From the NCBI GenBank assembly GCA_963971575.1, contig OZ020616.1:52807201-52871200 (forward strand): DNA of 64,000 bases, read 5' to 3'. Of the stretch, positions 44,322 to 54,330 are shown one piece after another. The DNA comes from Liopterus haemorrhoidalis (Eukaryota; Arthropoda; Insecta; Coleoptera; Dytiscidae). The notes below the pieces were generated by a model that saw only the letters and a program-made list of their open reading frames with translations, was not told where the DNA came from and did not search any database. Position 1 is the first letter of the stretch. Every line of letters starts with the position of its first letter. Made by a program: the position numbers and the translations under genes.

Positions 44322-44664
44322 GTAAGTAGATTATTATTTTTCCTCTACATACAATTAATTATTCTATTGTATTCTCGCAATCAATATTATCACACAACTA
44401 TATACCGTGATTCACTAACTGATCGCTACCGCTACCGCCACTCCTACCGCGTTTTTGTGCGGAATCCTTAATATTTCGGGAAAAAAATATTTTACAAAAG
44501 TTGCTATAAAAGCAATAGCTAACAACTTTTATTTGAGACATTTTTTGATAAAGCAGCATAAATTAAACAAGTACTTTTTGATGGTGGTCGGCCCTGTGGT
44601 CATCACAGTTGATTTTTTTCTTTTAGATTTTGCGGCACACTCTTTGGGAAACACTGACTTAAGG

Positions 44665-45984
44665 TGTACAAACAATTTTTTGCCATTTCATTAAGAAATA
44701 TTTTCATTTCTTTATTCTTTTCAAAATGGCACCCATTTCCGCACTTAAATCTTCATTTTCTAACTAGTTAAAAAATGAAGAAAACGGTTAAATGTTTCTT
44801 TGTTGAAACTTATTTATATTAATGACGGAACTGTTTTTTGATTTCTGATTATTTTATAAATTTTTCGAACAAAATTCAGAAGATAAAAATCCGAAGAAGG
44901 AGGGGAGTCAAACCCAGGTCCCTGTGTTCCGTCGGTAATCTTTTTACCACGAAACAACAGCAACCCTTCCCATATAACTACACTCGCTATATATTGTGTC
45001 AGTAATTTTCACCCTGTAAATGCAGCCACATATGCATTTTGTGTTAATAACTGTCCTATATTGAAAAGCGCATGCTTCATTATAAACTTGAATAAAAACA
45101 CAAATGTTAATCTCTGGCTTACATCGGTGTTAATTAATTATTCACATAAATACCGCACGCTTATAAATTTAATATTCAGTATGTTCCGCCGACATTTTCC
45201 GCAAAAACGTTACTTTATAAAAATAAGTCCACAACATGATGCGTGATTAACATAAATAACAGGGAATAAGACTTAATATACGTCAACAGATTATCAGAAT
45301 TCAGCTTACGGAATTACTCGATCAATTTGGGTTATTGTTGTTCAGTTTTTACTACAAAACGTGACATAAATAAGGTATTAGCTTCTTAAAACACAAAAAA
45401 TTATTTTTAGAATAGACACAATGTTCAACAGATTACTGAAAATTAAAAGAATAGATCAATAGAAGGAATAAATTTGTAGATTCACGACAGTGAGGCGTTA
45501 ATTGAACGTCTATAAACCGCATAATGCGGCAGAAATCATAAAAACATCCAAGAAAAAACACAAAAACTACAAAAATACACCGACTCACTTAATGTACTAC
45601 AATCGTATCAATAGACCTACCCAAAAAAAATGCTCACATAAAAAGAACAGGAAAACATACACGATGTCTGTTAAGTCGACAAAATAGTGAAGTGTTGAGT
45701 GAACAGTGCTTATCAAAAGCTGAGTGAATCGTGCTTTATGTACGAAGGTTATATTAGCACATGTTCAAGGGAGTCGTACTACAATCGTAAAACAATGAAC
45801 ATCATTCCTGTTTATTAGAGACATTTTACAGTATTACTAGTTTAAATAACTGTTCATACGTAGTATAAATTATTAATAATACTAAGCTGTTGAATAATTA
45901 TAATACATATTGTGTGTGAAATAAAATTAATTTATACAATCCACTAAATAAAAAGTTTAAAGTTTGATGAGAAAGAATAGACAA
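44665..45984. other. No gene recognised, tRNA-like stretch at the start
   Basis: Apart from the tRNA-like segment at 44899-44980 I see only A-rich sequence. The plus-strand ORF at 45502-45687 is lysine-rich (AAA-rich DNA) and carries no motif. Confidence 0.4.
44899..44980 (-). other. tRNA-like stretch outside the DINE-1-like copies
   Basis: Minus strand: GCTGTTGTTTCGTGGTAAAA (A-box-like) and CCTGGGTTTGACTCCCCTCC (B-box-like GGGTTTGACTCCC). It resembles a decayed tRNA-derived sequence. The host repeat is not identified. Confidence 0.45.
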
Positions 45985-46496
45985 TGTTATTAAAAACTAC
46001 AAAAATACAGTCACTTTTGTGTGGATCCCATCCCACATAGGCTTAAAGGGGAATGAAAACGAAAGACAATCAATACAAGATGAAGAACTCAAAATATCAA
46101 TACAGCCAAAAGAACATAATCAAAACAAGAATCAAAGAAGAATGGAACACTGAATGGACAAACACAAATATTACGAACAAATTAAGAAACATAAAAGAAA
46201 CCACCCAAAATTGAACATCTACACACAAAAGAAGAGACCAAGTCACACTAACAGCACTCAGAATAGGGCACACCCTAACCCATTAACACATGAACACATC
46301 TTCAAAAAACACAACCAACATGCGATACCTGCGACACACTACGCACCGTCGAACACATCATACACTGCACAAAATACCAACAAGAAAAACTAAGAAACAA
46401 CATCCCAAACACAATGAAACAAGCACTATCAAACGACACAAATACAACAACAAACATACTCAGATTTATCACACAAGTAAATCTATACAATAAATT
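45985..46496 (+). pseudogene. LINE RNase H and C-terminal tail
   Basis: TFVWIPSHIGLKGNENE (RNase H WIPSHIG--GNE signature) leads, after frameshifts, to LTHEHIFKK and CDTCDTLRTVEHIIHCTKYQ, a Cys-Cys-His-Cys knuckle at the end of jockey/R1/I-type LINE proteins. It stops after LYNKF near 46496, followed by an AATAAA-containing 3' region. The AT-rich, lysine/asparagine-rich coding style differs from the other LINEs here. 5' truncated and frameshifted. Confidence 0.82.
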
Positions 46497-46616
46497 TTAA
46501 ATATGTGAAATATATTAATAATCTATGTATTTAAAATAAAATAAATATTGTAAAAATTTATGTAACTACAGACGTTAATTGCCACAATAGCTGGACCGTT
46601 AAAAAAAAACAGCATA

Positions 46617-47310
46617 AACCCGATCTCCCACATAATGTGTCCAAAATCTGCGAGCGGTTCGGATATGAACTCTTAGTCCGCTGACTGGTTGCAATTCTTA
46701 AGATAGATTTAAGGGTTCTTTCAATCAAAAATTTTAACTAACCTACTTTAATTACTATTTTAGAGTTTAATATTTATGATTTACGATGTCAGCTAAATCC
46801 AAAAGAGGTATACATTCACAAACACCTGAGACGCCCTTTTCACATGAACACTAATCCTGAAGAGTAACACTGGACATAAATTCCTCACAATCGTCTTTGA
46901 ATACCAATTGTCTCGTACGTTTTGGAATATTGTCTACATTTATTTTTAACTGGTCACTACTCTAATATAAAGAAAACCCTGATTAATTTTACTATTGTCC
47001 GAACACTCTTGTCTTAACCCATGGCTGTCTTAACTAATCTCCCCTAAACTCGTATTAAACTCATTATTGGAACTACCCCGACAGACTTACTACGCGCAAC
47101 GTTAAAATATCATTTTGCACCCCGACTATCCAGACGACAGTTATTGTTTATAAATAAATAATATAATCTCGCTACAAAAATAACCAAAACTAATGTATAT
47201 ATTTCTAGACAAAGATTAATTGTTTTTCACATATGGTCGGAGTAGGTCTAATCTATTAATTTGACGTTTTTGTGAACAGATATAGAATTTACGATGCCCG
47301 TTCCATGTTA
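46617..47310. repeat. Dispersed repeat of unknown class, copy 2
   Basis: Same word order as 35413-36190: CCCACATAATG, GCGAGCGGTTCGGATATGAA, TCCGCTGACTGGTTGCAATT, GATGTCAGCTAAATCCAAAA, ACCAATTGTCTC, GAATATTGTCT and ATAGAATTTACGATG. The overall divergence is high, so the family is old. Confidence 0.65.
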
Positions 47311-47736
47311 AGTTTACATACGGTTCAAGTTGGCTTACTTTTTTTCAATTTACTACAATCAGTAAATATATATTAGTTTGTAATAATTCTTATAATATTA
47401 TTGTAATTTTTTTCTGCTATGTATCGTATTACTATTTGTGTAAAACGGGACTAATCAGCGAAAGCTGCCTTTCCCATTATTGTATAAAAAGTTACACTAC
47501 TGAAGTACGAAATAGATTATTTTTTATTCTTTAATATTTTGTAATATTAGACTGATTATATTGAATTTAAGTTTCAGATTTTATTTCTGAACCAATATCA
47601 AAATTATATACATCCATCTACATTGAAAGTCGATGAAGGCGCTTCGTTAATTGCTAGGTAGCTAATATAAAGTCCGCGAATGATATTTTTTTGTTTACAG
47701 AGCCCTATACGAGAAGTGAAAACTCTTCAACATAAA
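47311..47736. other. AT-rich gap, no feature seen
   Basis: Nothing recognisable between the dispersed repeat and DINE-1-like copy E. Confidence 0.4.
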
Positions 47737-48883
47737 TAAAAAATTGATGTGAAGTGTGAATTTTCACACATTTCAAGGTTTCGCAGGTATTTAGTAAGTG
47801 AATGATGATTATTTGGGATGCCAAAACAAATTTTATGTTAAAATATTTTTTTTTTTTTTTTAATTTTAAATAGAATGCCTTATACCATTATTTAAGTTTC
47901 TAAATATGTGCAGTATTTTTTTTTATATAGCAAGGTTCATTTAGATTTTGAAAACTGCGCCTATGGCTTCCATTGGTTGCTTAAATCTAAGCCCCGCCCT
48001 CTGATTTCGTCAAACATAGAATTAAATTATAATTTCAACACTTTTTTTATTAAATTTACGCTTAAATTTACGCTTTTAAAAATTAAATGCAACATTTACC
48101 AAAATATAACTAGAATTTTGACAAAATAATTTAAACAAAATAAAAATCCAAAAAAAAAAAAACAGAAATAATAAAATTAACAGGATTCGAACCCTAGTTT
48201 GCAAATTAAGTTACATTATTAAGCAAATGTCAAAACTAACTACGCTACTAGAGCTACTGATCAGGTGTGTTACATAGCGAATTAAATATTTAACATATTA
48301 AAGTTAAAAACACAAAAAATGCGTTATTTTCCGAAAACATAATCTAATCAAAAATTCCTGTTGTACTATTCCGGTTCACACCAATGTACATTACTTAGAA
48401 TTTTTTCAGATTTTTAGTTTAAACCATCTGGGCTACAGGGTGTGGCACAAAATTTTTTTTGCACAATTTTGGCCAAAATCGCATCAAAATAATTTATTTT
48501 GCAAAAATAAAATTTTGATCGTTAATCCACGTACTTTTTTTGCAAAAATAAAATAAAAGTTAATCCTCGTACTAAGCTTTCCTCGTAAGGGCTTTCATTT
48601 GATACCCTACTCAGAATTTTAAAAAAATATTTTTTTTTTTGATGAGCACATATTTGTTTATATTTTTAGGGGGATATGTTTTTTAGATGTTTTAGTATTT
48701 TTCCTATGTGCGGGTCAAAGAGTTGTATAAGCATGCCAAATTTCAACTCTCTAGGTTTAGCCGTTTGGCTACAATTTTTACCGAACAGACAGACAGACAG
48801 ACAGACAGACGGATGGACAGACAGACAGACGACAAAATGACAGTATAAGGGTTTTTTGGTCATACCTAGAAAACCCTAAAAAG
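47737..48883 (-). mobile_element. DINE-1-like element, copy E
   Basis: Minus strand: TTTTTAGGGTTTTCTAGGTA at 48883, an interrupted GTCT tract (48786-48832), the conserved GTAGCCAAACGGCTAAACCT block, a duplicated CGTACT-ATAAAA segment at 48520-48570, tRNA-like module 48179-48258, ATACCTGCGAAACCTT near 47790, palindrome GTGTGAAAATTCACAC and TTCACATCAATTTTTT. It is the longest copy because of the local duplication. Confidence 0.75.
48179..48258 (-). other. tRNA-like module in copy E
   Basis: Minus strand: GTAGCTCTAGTAGCGTAGTT resembles the tRNA 5' half and A box, and CTAGGGTTCGAATCCTGTTA is a near-perfect B box (GGGTTCGAATCC). The intervening segment is longer than in a normal tRNA. Different in sequence from modules A to D. 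Confidence 0.6.
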
Positions 48884-49948
48884 ATGGTCATCTACTGTGT
48901 CCGGTATTCTTTGAGCACGTTGTTTTCTTCTTTTTCTAATGATTTCTCCACGCACGATCCTTTTCCTCACAAAAATATTTAATGCTTAAGAGACAAACTC
49001 CAAGCAGGATGATTTGTAGCTGTTTGTTCTCAGGTTCATTAAATTGCATATTCTAAGAATATTTTTGACGGAATTCTTATACCTTTTGCAAGGCCAAAAT
49101 ACCAGAATGATCTCTCTTATAATAGCTAACAACCGACAGTTGTGGATCTATGGGAGGCGTACGTCCAAAATTGGACCAAATAACGCTGATGATCATAATA
49201 ATGCCTTTTTTGTCATTTGTACTGTTGATTGCACCTTGGTGAAATTGTTAATCGAGTAATATTATTTCTAAAACATAATTCATAGTGAGCTAATAATGTT
49301 CGTGTAAACATTTATCCGTCTACGAGATATCTAATTCAAATTACATTTCTCAGTATATCAGGGTTGAAACACAGACATGATTCTCATGTCCGTATAGATT
49401 AGATCTGGTTTATTTAATCGTAAAATGACGTGCTACAGCAATGATCTAAGTGTACAGCTTGATTACAGAGCGTACTATGCACTGCGGTGACCAAACTAAC
49501 ACTATGTACTGCAGTGTTGCATACATATCCGGGCGCATGTACTACTATTGGATTATATCGTTACTCAGCCCTCAATCCTCAGCCCTCAGACGTACTCCAC
49601 AGGGATTACATACAAAGTTTTGTGGTAGTTTTAGGGAAAATTGTAGGTTGGAGTTACTAGAACAATTGTGTTATAGTTACAGACTGAAATTCAAGAAGCC
49701 ATCTATTTTACTATGCACGTAGAGTTTAACTAATGGTTCCACACAAAATACTAGTTAGTTAGAATATTTGATGAGAGGCAAACTGTTTTTCTATCTGTTT
49801 TAAGCTGTAGAATAAGTTTCAGTTGAGTTCCATTTTTCTGCCCGACAAAACAAAGTTAACGAGATTAGATTTCAAGAGCGACAGAAAAAATTTCAAGACA
49901 GATTGTTCCAGTAACGTCAAGATATTTAAATCACGACAAAATATGTAG
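48884..49948. other. No gene recognised
   Basis: Two plus-strand ORFs of 71 and 90 codons (49044, 49450) carry no motif I know and have no flanking gene signals. Confidence 0.4.
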
Positions 49949-49952
49949 TTAA

Positions 49953-50531
49953 CCCTTTCGCTGCTTCAACCGCATATACTCGTAAATAAAAGTGTGGCCT
50001 GATACGCTCCGAGCGAGTTAACTCGTGCCGTGTTTTAAATTGTTCCCTGCTCAACACGACTATTCTCGCTGGGTACCCCAACCAGTTCAAGTACCTGCGA
50101 ACACGTTGCGTTGGTATACGTTGCTGTGCCGTTCAATTCAGTTAGATAGGGTCTTACATTCAGTATATCTACTTATTTATATTGATTTTATATAAATATA
50201 TATGGTAAGTATATTATAGTTTATTCCAGTTCAGTATACGGAACTAGATTACTTACTCTTTGTAAGTTTCATAGTTAGTATAGCATATAGGTAAATATGT
50301 AAACAAATATTTTTTTAAATAAAATCTTTTTGATTGTATTCTTGTATTTATTCACTCACATTACATTTTTTCCTAACATTAGTCATATCGTCACCATCAT
50401 TCATCCTTACATGTCATGAAAACTTACAGAAAAAGTTTACGCCAACTGCTCTACACGAATAAACTCGCAATCACTGAAATATGTGCGCACAGCGAGCACG
50501 AAATCTCAAAGCGTATTGCGCAGTGAAAGGG
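49953..50531. mobile_element. 579-bp piggyBac-type MITE
   Basis: The ends are CCCTTTCGCTGC and, in reverse, CCCTTTCACTGC, each flanked by TTAA (49949-49952 and 50532-50535). The TTAA duplication and the CCC start are hallmarks of piggyBac-superfamily elements. The interior is non-coding, with ACTCG/CGAGT-rich words near both ends. Confidence 0.88.
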
Positions 50532-50535
50532 TTAA

Positions 50536-51253
50536 ACTAAATATGGAGACGCGATATCCACACTTTGAATCTCGCGTTTAAATCATTTAATAATAAACTA
50601 GATGCTCCAGAACTTCTTCAAAATTTAAGTATTCGAGTTCCTGACATAAGACTATAGACATAAGAGTTCAGAATCTATGTCACCACTGAACAAAAAGCTC
50701 AGTCTAGTAAACAAGTAAGTCTCTGATAGAGATGTAGATATCTTTTACGATGGCTAGAGAAAGTTTGTTAATATAAAAATAAATTAGACTAGTTATAATG
50801 TATCTTATTGTTTTATTCTTTATTTAATTCATTATTAGTATTTCTATATTATTGTTAGTATAATTGCATTGTATTTTTTCCCAGTACTATGTAACTGGAC
50901 TTGTGTAATACTGTACAAATCTGTATAGTTACTGGTTAAATAAATAAATAAATATAACGTAAACGACAAGCCTGGTGCGCGATCTGTGAATCGGTGTAGA
51001 CACTAACACCATATAGAAAGTGATATTTTGTTGACCGTCATTTATAGAATTCAAAGAATACTTATTTGTTTAATATGGCCAAAAAGTAGATTTTTGGCAA
51101 AGTAATATATTTTTTGGGAACAAAAAGTCATTTTTATTATAAAAAATTGTATATATATTTGGGCGGCCATATGAAACAGTTCTTTTTTATCGTTTAGTAC
51201 TAGTCAAAGAGTAAATCTTTTTTGGTCTAGGTCGATTCGCTTATTTTTGGGCG
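50536..51253. other. No gene recognised
   Basis: Contains an (AAAT)n run at about 50936-50955. The last 200 bp precede the Crypton-like frame but show no coding content. Confidence 0.4.
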
Positions 51254-51496
51254 TTGGATGCTAGAGCCATCTATGTGTCATTTCTTAAGTTACAAGATTT
51301 CCATGGTTACACGGAAACAACTGACAACCGAAAAACATCAGCGTCATTATTTGCTGATGCCGGAGAAGACATATTAACATTAAAACGTCATGGGGGGTGG
51401 AAATCTTCAACTGTGGTGGAAGGCTATATTGAAGACAATATTTCAAGTAAAATAACAATTGTTAATAGGATTATAAAAACTAACAGCAACTCGTAA
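51254..51496 (+). pseudogene. Crypton-like tyrosine recombinase, C-terminal fragment
   Basis: The frame reads NRKTSASLFADAGEDILTLK, then RHGGWKSSTVVEGYIEDNI. This is the C-terminal catalytic segment of a Crypton-type tyrosine recombinase: RRTSAT-LADAG---LKRHG-WKS-TVAEGYIE, with the conserved His and Trp (HGGW) and the nucleophile Tyr (EGYIE). The Arg of the HxxR box is present (DNRKT), but its His appears to be Thr. About 80 codons remain of an enzyme of several hundred. The stop at 51494-51496 is probably the natural end. Could also derive from a host gene domesticated from a Crypton. Confidence 0.72.
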
Positions 51497-52085
51497 GAGA
51501 ATAACGTTCAGTACAGAGTAGAAGGAAATATTCTGTAGAACTGCCCTTCTTTTTCCGGGAGGTACATATATAAAATTAGCTCCATTGTTTCGAAAAATTG
51601 ACAATATCAGGGAGAGGTTAGTCTTGTGCTATGATCTTTCAGTTTATTTAGGTGACGACAGACTCATTGATTTGTTTGCCAAAATGCTGTTAAATAGTTA
51701 AATTACCAATTATGTCGTCAGGTTGCTACTTGGCACAAATACTGAGACTCAATATCGCCTACGTGAGAATGTACTTATTTTATTTTGTTATGCTTAACAT
51801 TATTCTAAGCTAAATACAAATTGGATTTTATGATAATCTATAAAAACTGCATCTTAAATGCAAAACCCCAGCAACAAAAAGAGTGATGAAAAAACTAAAT
51901 CGATCAAAAGTTCATTTAAAATTGAAAATTAAAATAATGTAATGGTATATTATCACGATATCAATTATATTATGTTAGATTGTTGAAACGACATTTTGAA
52001 ATGCAATTTAGTTTATAGAGCTCCTATATATATTGGAACGACATAAAATTATAGCAATAAGATTTGGTTATTTAACTACTAATTT
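51497..52085. other. No gene recognised
   Basis: AT-rich; the Penelope frame opens only at about 52090. Confidence 0.4.
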
Positions 52086-52089
52086 ATGA

Positions 52090-52612
52090 TAATACAAACA
52101 GACCACAGGACACGAATTATACTTACATTACCGCCCCACATATACCAAAATTGACAAGACAATTACAAAGAATACTGACACCACTCAAAATAAAAATTGC
52201 TATAAAAAATACCAACAGTATAAGAAATACCATTTTTACTAATATCAAAGATAAAATTGACAGACAAGACAGACCCAACATTATATACCAAATTACGTGC
52301 TCTGAATGTTCCAAAAGATATATCGGGGAATCAAAACAATATTTGAAAAAAAGAATATCTCAACACATTACTAATATTAAAAACAACAACCAGGAACATT
52401 CAGGATTATGTTTACATATTTTGGAAACTGGATATGACGCTAATTTTTATACAACCGCACGCATTCTAGCGGAAGAATGCAACACTTACAAACGTAAATT
52501 TATTGAAAATTGTTTTATCTTCATTACCGACCAGAATCTAAACGTTCAGACTAATTTTAACAATACACATCGGACGTATTCAAAAGTTATGACTTGCCTA
52601 AGCAACCGTTAG
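52090..52612 (+). pseudogene. Penelope-like element GIY-YIG endonuclease (C-terminal part of ORF)
   Basis: The frame is open from about 52090: TAPHIPKLTRQLQRILTPLK (linker after the RT), TIFTNIKDKIDRQDRPN, then IIYQITCSECSKRYIGESKQ, YLKKRISQHITNIKNN, SGLCLHILETGYD and CNTYKRKFIENCFIF. This shows the endonuclease signature: the IYQ and YIG strands with two Cys between them, catalytic-type Arg (KKRISQH) and Glu (KFIENC), and spaced His residues as in the Penelope zinc-binding insert. The domain is uninterrupted for about 170 codons and ends naturally at 52612. It has no start codon because the RT portion upstream is lost, so it is a truncated gene. Confidence 0.88.
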
Positions 52613-52825
52613 CATACTCCATTTTATTTTATGACAAGGTTTTACCGCGTATTTTGACCATTATGTTAACTTTTATTTATTTATTATTTATTTGTATTTA
52701 TCATTTTCAACAATCAGGTACGTTTTTATGTTTTTTATAATTTTTTACATTTTTATTTTTATTTTTATCATCATTTGATCTATTTATATTTTCGAAATTA
52801 TATTTTTCTATTTTCAAATTTTTTT

Positions 52826-52872
52826 TATAGCTTGATAATGCTCGAATGAGCGAAACTAGTCGCTTTAATAAA
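52826..52872 (+). ncRNA. Hammerhead-ribozyme-like motif
   Basis: Stem I is AGC (52829-52831) with GCT (52862-52864). The core TTGATAA (52832-52838) stands where CTGATGA is expected. Stem II is GCTC-GAAT-GAGC (52840-52851), then GAAA (52852-52855), a two-pair stem III AC-TA-GT and cleavage-site TC ending at 52861. Very short stem III is typical of Penelope-element hammerheads. The core differs from consensus at positions 3 (C to U) and 8 (G to A), which would keep a 3-8 base pair. Stem I is weak. It may be inactive. Confidence 0.5.
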
Positions 52873-53026
52873 GAATTTACATAATTAATATTATATTTAT
52901 TTCGGTGGAAATCCAAGAAAAACCCGTACAACTCCTACTAATTTATAATTTATTCACATGGTCAAAGGACATACTTTAAAATTTATATAGAACTAATGTG
53001 TTTTCCAAAAGGTTAGGTTGTTATTT

Positions 53027-53048
53027 TTAGGGTTTTGTAGGTATTTGT
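53027..53048 (+). mobile_element. Isolated 5' end of a DINE-1-like element
   Basis: TTTTTAGGGTTTTGTAGGTA, then T, exactly the family's 5' terminus, followed at once by mariner sequence. The rest of this copy may be the divergent block at 53290-54130, with the mariner inserted between them. Confidence 0.6.
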
Positions 53049-53055
53049 AAAATTT

Positions 53056-53290
53056 TCTCAAGTTTCTCGTACTGTTTTGTACGAGATAGTCACCGAAAAA
53101 TTAGGCTACCGGAAGTTTTGTGCTCGTTGGGTACCAAAACTGCTGACCGAGATCCACAAAACCAAACGAATGGGTTTCGCCCTAGAATTTCTTCTAGACT
53201 TGGCTCCAAGTGATTTCCACCTGTTCAACCACATGAAGAACTGGCTTGGGTCGCAGCACTAATGATGAAAATCTTCAAACCGCTTCTTTT
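53056..53290 (+). pseudogene. Mariner-like transposase with internal deletion
   Basis: VLYEIVTEKLGYRKFCARWV, PKLLTEIHKTKRMGFALEFL, then a jump to LDLAPSDFHLFNHMKNWLG followed by DDENLQTA. The first half is the end of the helix-turn-helix region of a mariner-like transposase (KLCARWVPHLLT-type). The second carries the SPDLAPSDFHLF motif with the third catalytic Asp. About 130 residues with the first two Asp are missing. An in-frame stop follows SQH. Confidence 0.85.
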
Positions 53291-54130
53291 TTTTTAAATT
53301 ATATCTCAATAACGGTAAAAGATAGGAACCTCTGGTTTAAATTTTTGAGTTCCTCATGTCCATTTTAGACTAGAAAAAAATTGGGGCCTTAATGACCAAA
53401 CTTATACAAAAAGCATGTATCATTAAACAAAACCCTTAAAAATGGCAAAAAATCGAAAAAATTGTAAGAGGTACCCCTTTGAAACAAAAATCGCGAATTT
53501 TTACAAAAAAAAATATTTCGGATTTTGCTCAGAATTGATACACTTTGGGCCGTAGATCACAAAAATAAGGTTCATTTTGGATTTTGGCCAACTGTTTTTG
53601 AGTAAATCGGAAAAAAGTACCTAAAATTGACTATAACTCAAAAACTAAGGCCTCTTGATTTTTTAAAATATTTTTTTATTAATCCTCACCCCAAAATTAC
53701 TTAACGGCCATATTTAAGACCGTATTATGAAAACTTATTTTTTTAAATAAATATATTTTATTTTTATAGCCAAATGGATGTTACTTTCTGAATAGCCCTC
53801 GTAGAATGATCATAACCAACAAATCTGAAGTGGGTTCTACAGAGTAAGGAATTTTTTTAAATGATATTTAAAGCCAGTAATTTATTATAAAAGTATCTAA
53901 AATAACCATATCTGGTTTGCCCTTACAAAAATGAACGCAATACTCTTTCCCAGATGGGTTGATCTAAAAATCTAAAAAAAATCTTAATTAGAACTTTATA
54001 TATGTACATATCAATGTAAACCGGAATATTTCAACACGAATTTTTGATCAAACCATTTCGATCTTATTGATTTCAAAACATATCGAATTTTTTTTGTCGT
54101 CGAACCAAATATTATTTTTTTTAATAAGTA
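53290..54130 (+). repeat. Divergent DINE-1-like sequence
   Basis: Near 53955 it reads CAGATGGGTTGATCTAAAAA, TCTAAAAAAAATC, GTAAACCGGAATATTTCAAC and ACGAATTTTTGATCA. This matches in order the family block CCAGATGGTTTAAACTAAAA to GAATTTTTGATCAGATTATG of copies B and C. The preceding 600 bp are less similar. There is no GTCT tract. Confidence 0.5.
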
Positions 54131-54140
54131 TTGTGTGGAA

Positions 54141-54330
54141 TTACAATATTGTGTGGAACAAAAAGTAGTTTTTGAATTTTTTTATTGGACGCCCATTTTC
54201 ATAATAAGCTTTAATGATTTCAATACGTTGTTTTTGTGAAATCGACGCCATTAGACTTATATGATTGAAATTAGAGTAAATAAATTTTCGCCTGAAAACA
54301 AAAAAGCACTTTGTAGTTACTGGCATTTAA
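54141..54330 (-). pseudogene. N-terminal fragment of a mariner-like transposase
   Basis: Minus strand: MASISQKQRIEIIKAYYENG, then RPIKKF, typical of the first helix of DUF4817-type helix-turn-helix domains in mariner-like transposases (QKQRIEIIKAYY-NG). The frame then degenerates. Only about 28 codons are recognisable. Confidence 0.6.

Larger units (their letters stand above)
43658..44656 (+). mobile_element. 999-bp non-autonomous hAT element carrying an exon-like segment
   Basis: The ends are CAGTGTTTCCCAATCTTTTT and, in reverse, CAGTGTTTCCCAAAGAGTGT then GCCGC: the hAT-type CAGTGTTTCCCAA terminus. Perfect 8-bp target duplications ACTTAAGG flank it (43650-43657 and 44657-44664). Its interior holds a 16-bp-arm palindrome (43984-44018), a GCTACCGCTACCGCCACTCC-rich patch near 44427 and a MADF-domain exon at 44174-44321, but no hAT transposase. 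Confidence 0.92.
52086..52945 (+). mobile_element. 5'-truncated Penelope-like element
   Basis: An open GIY-YIG endonuclease frame (52090-52612) is followed by an AT-rich region and a hammerhead-like motif (52826-52872) of the type found in the terminal repeats of Penelope-like elements. The reverse transcriptase domain is missing. The 3' boundary is an estimate. Confidence 0.78.
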
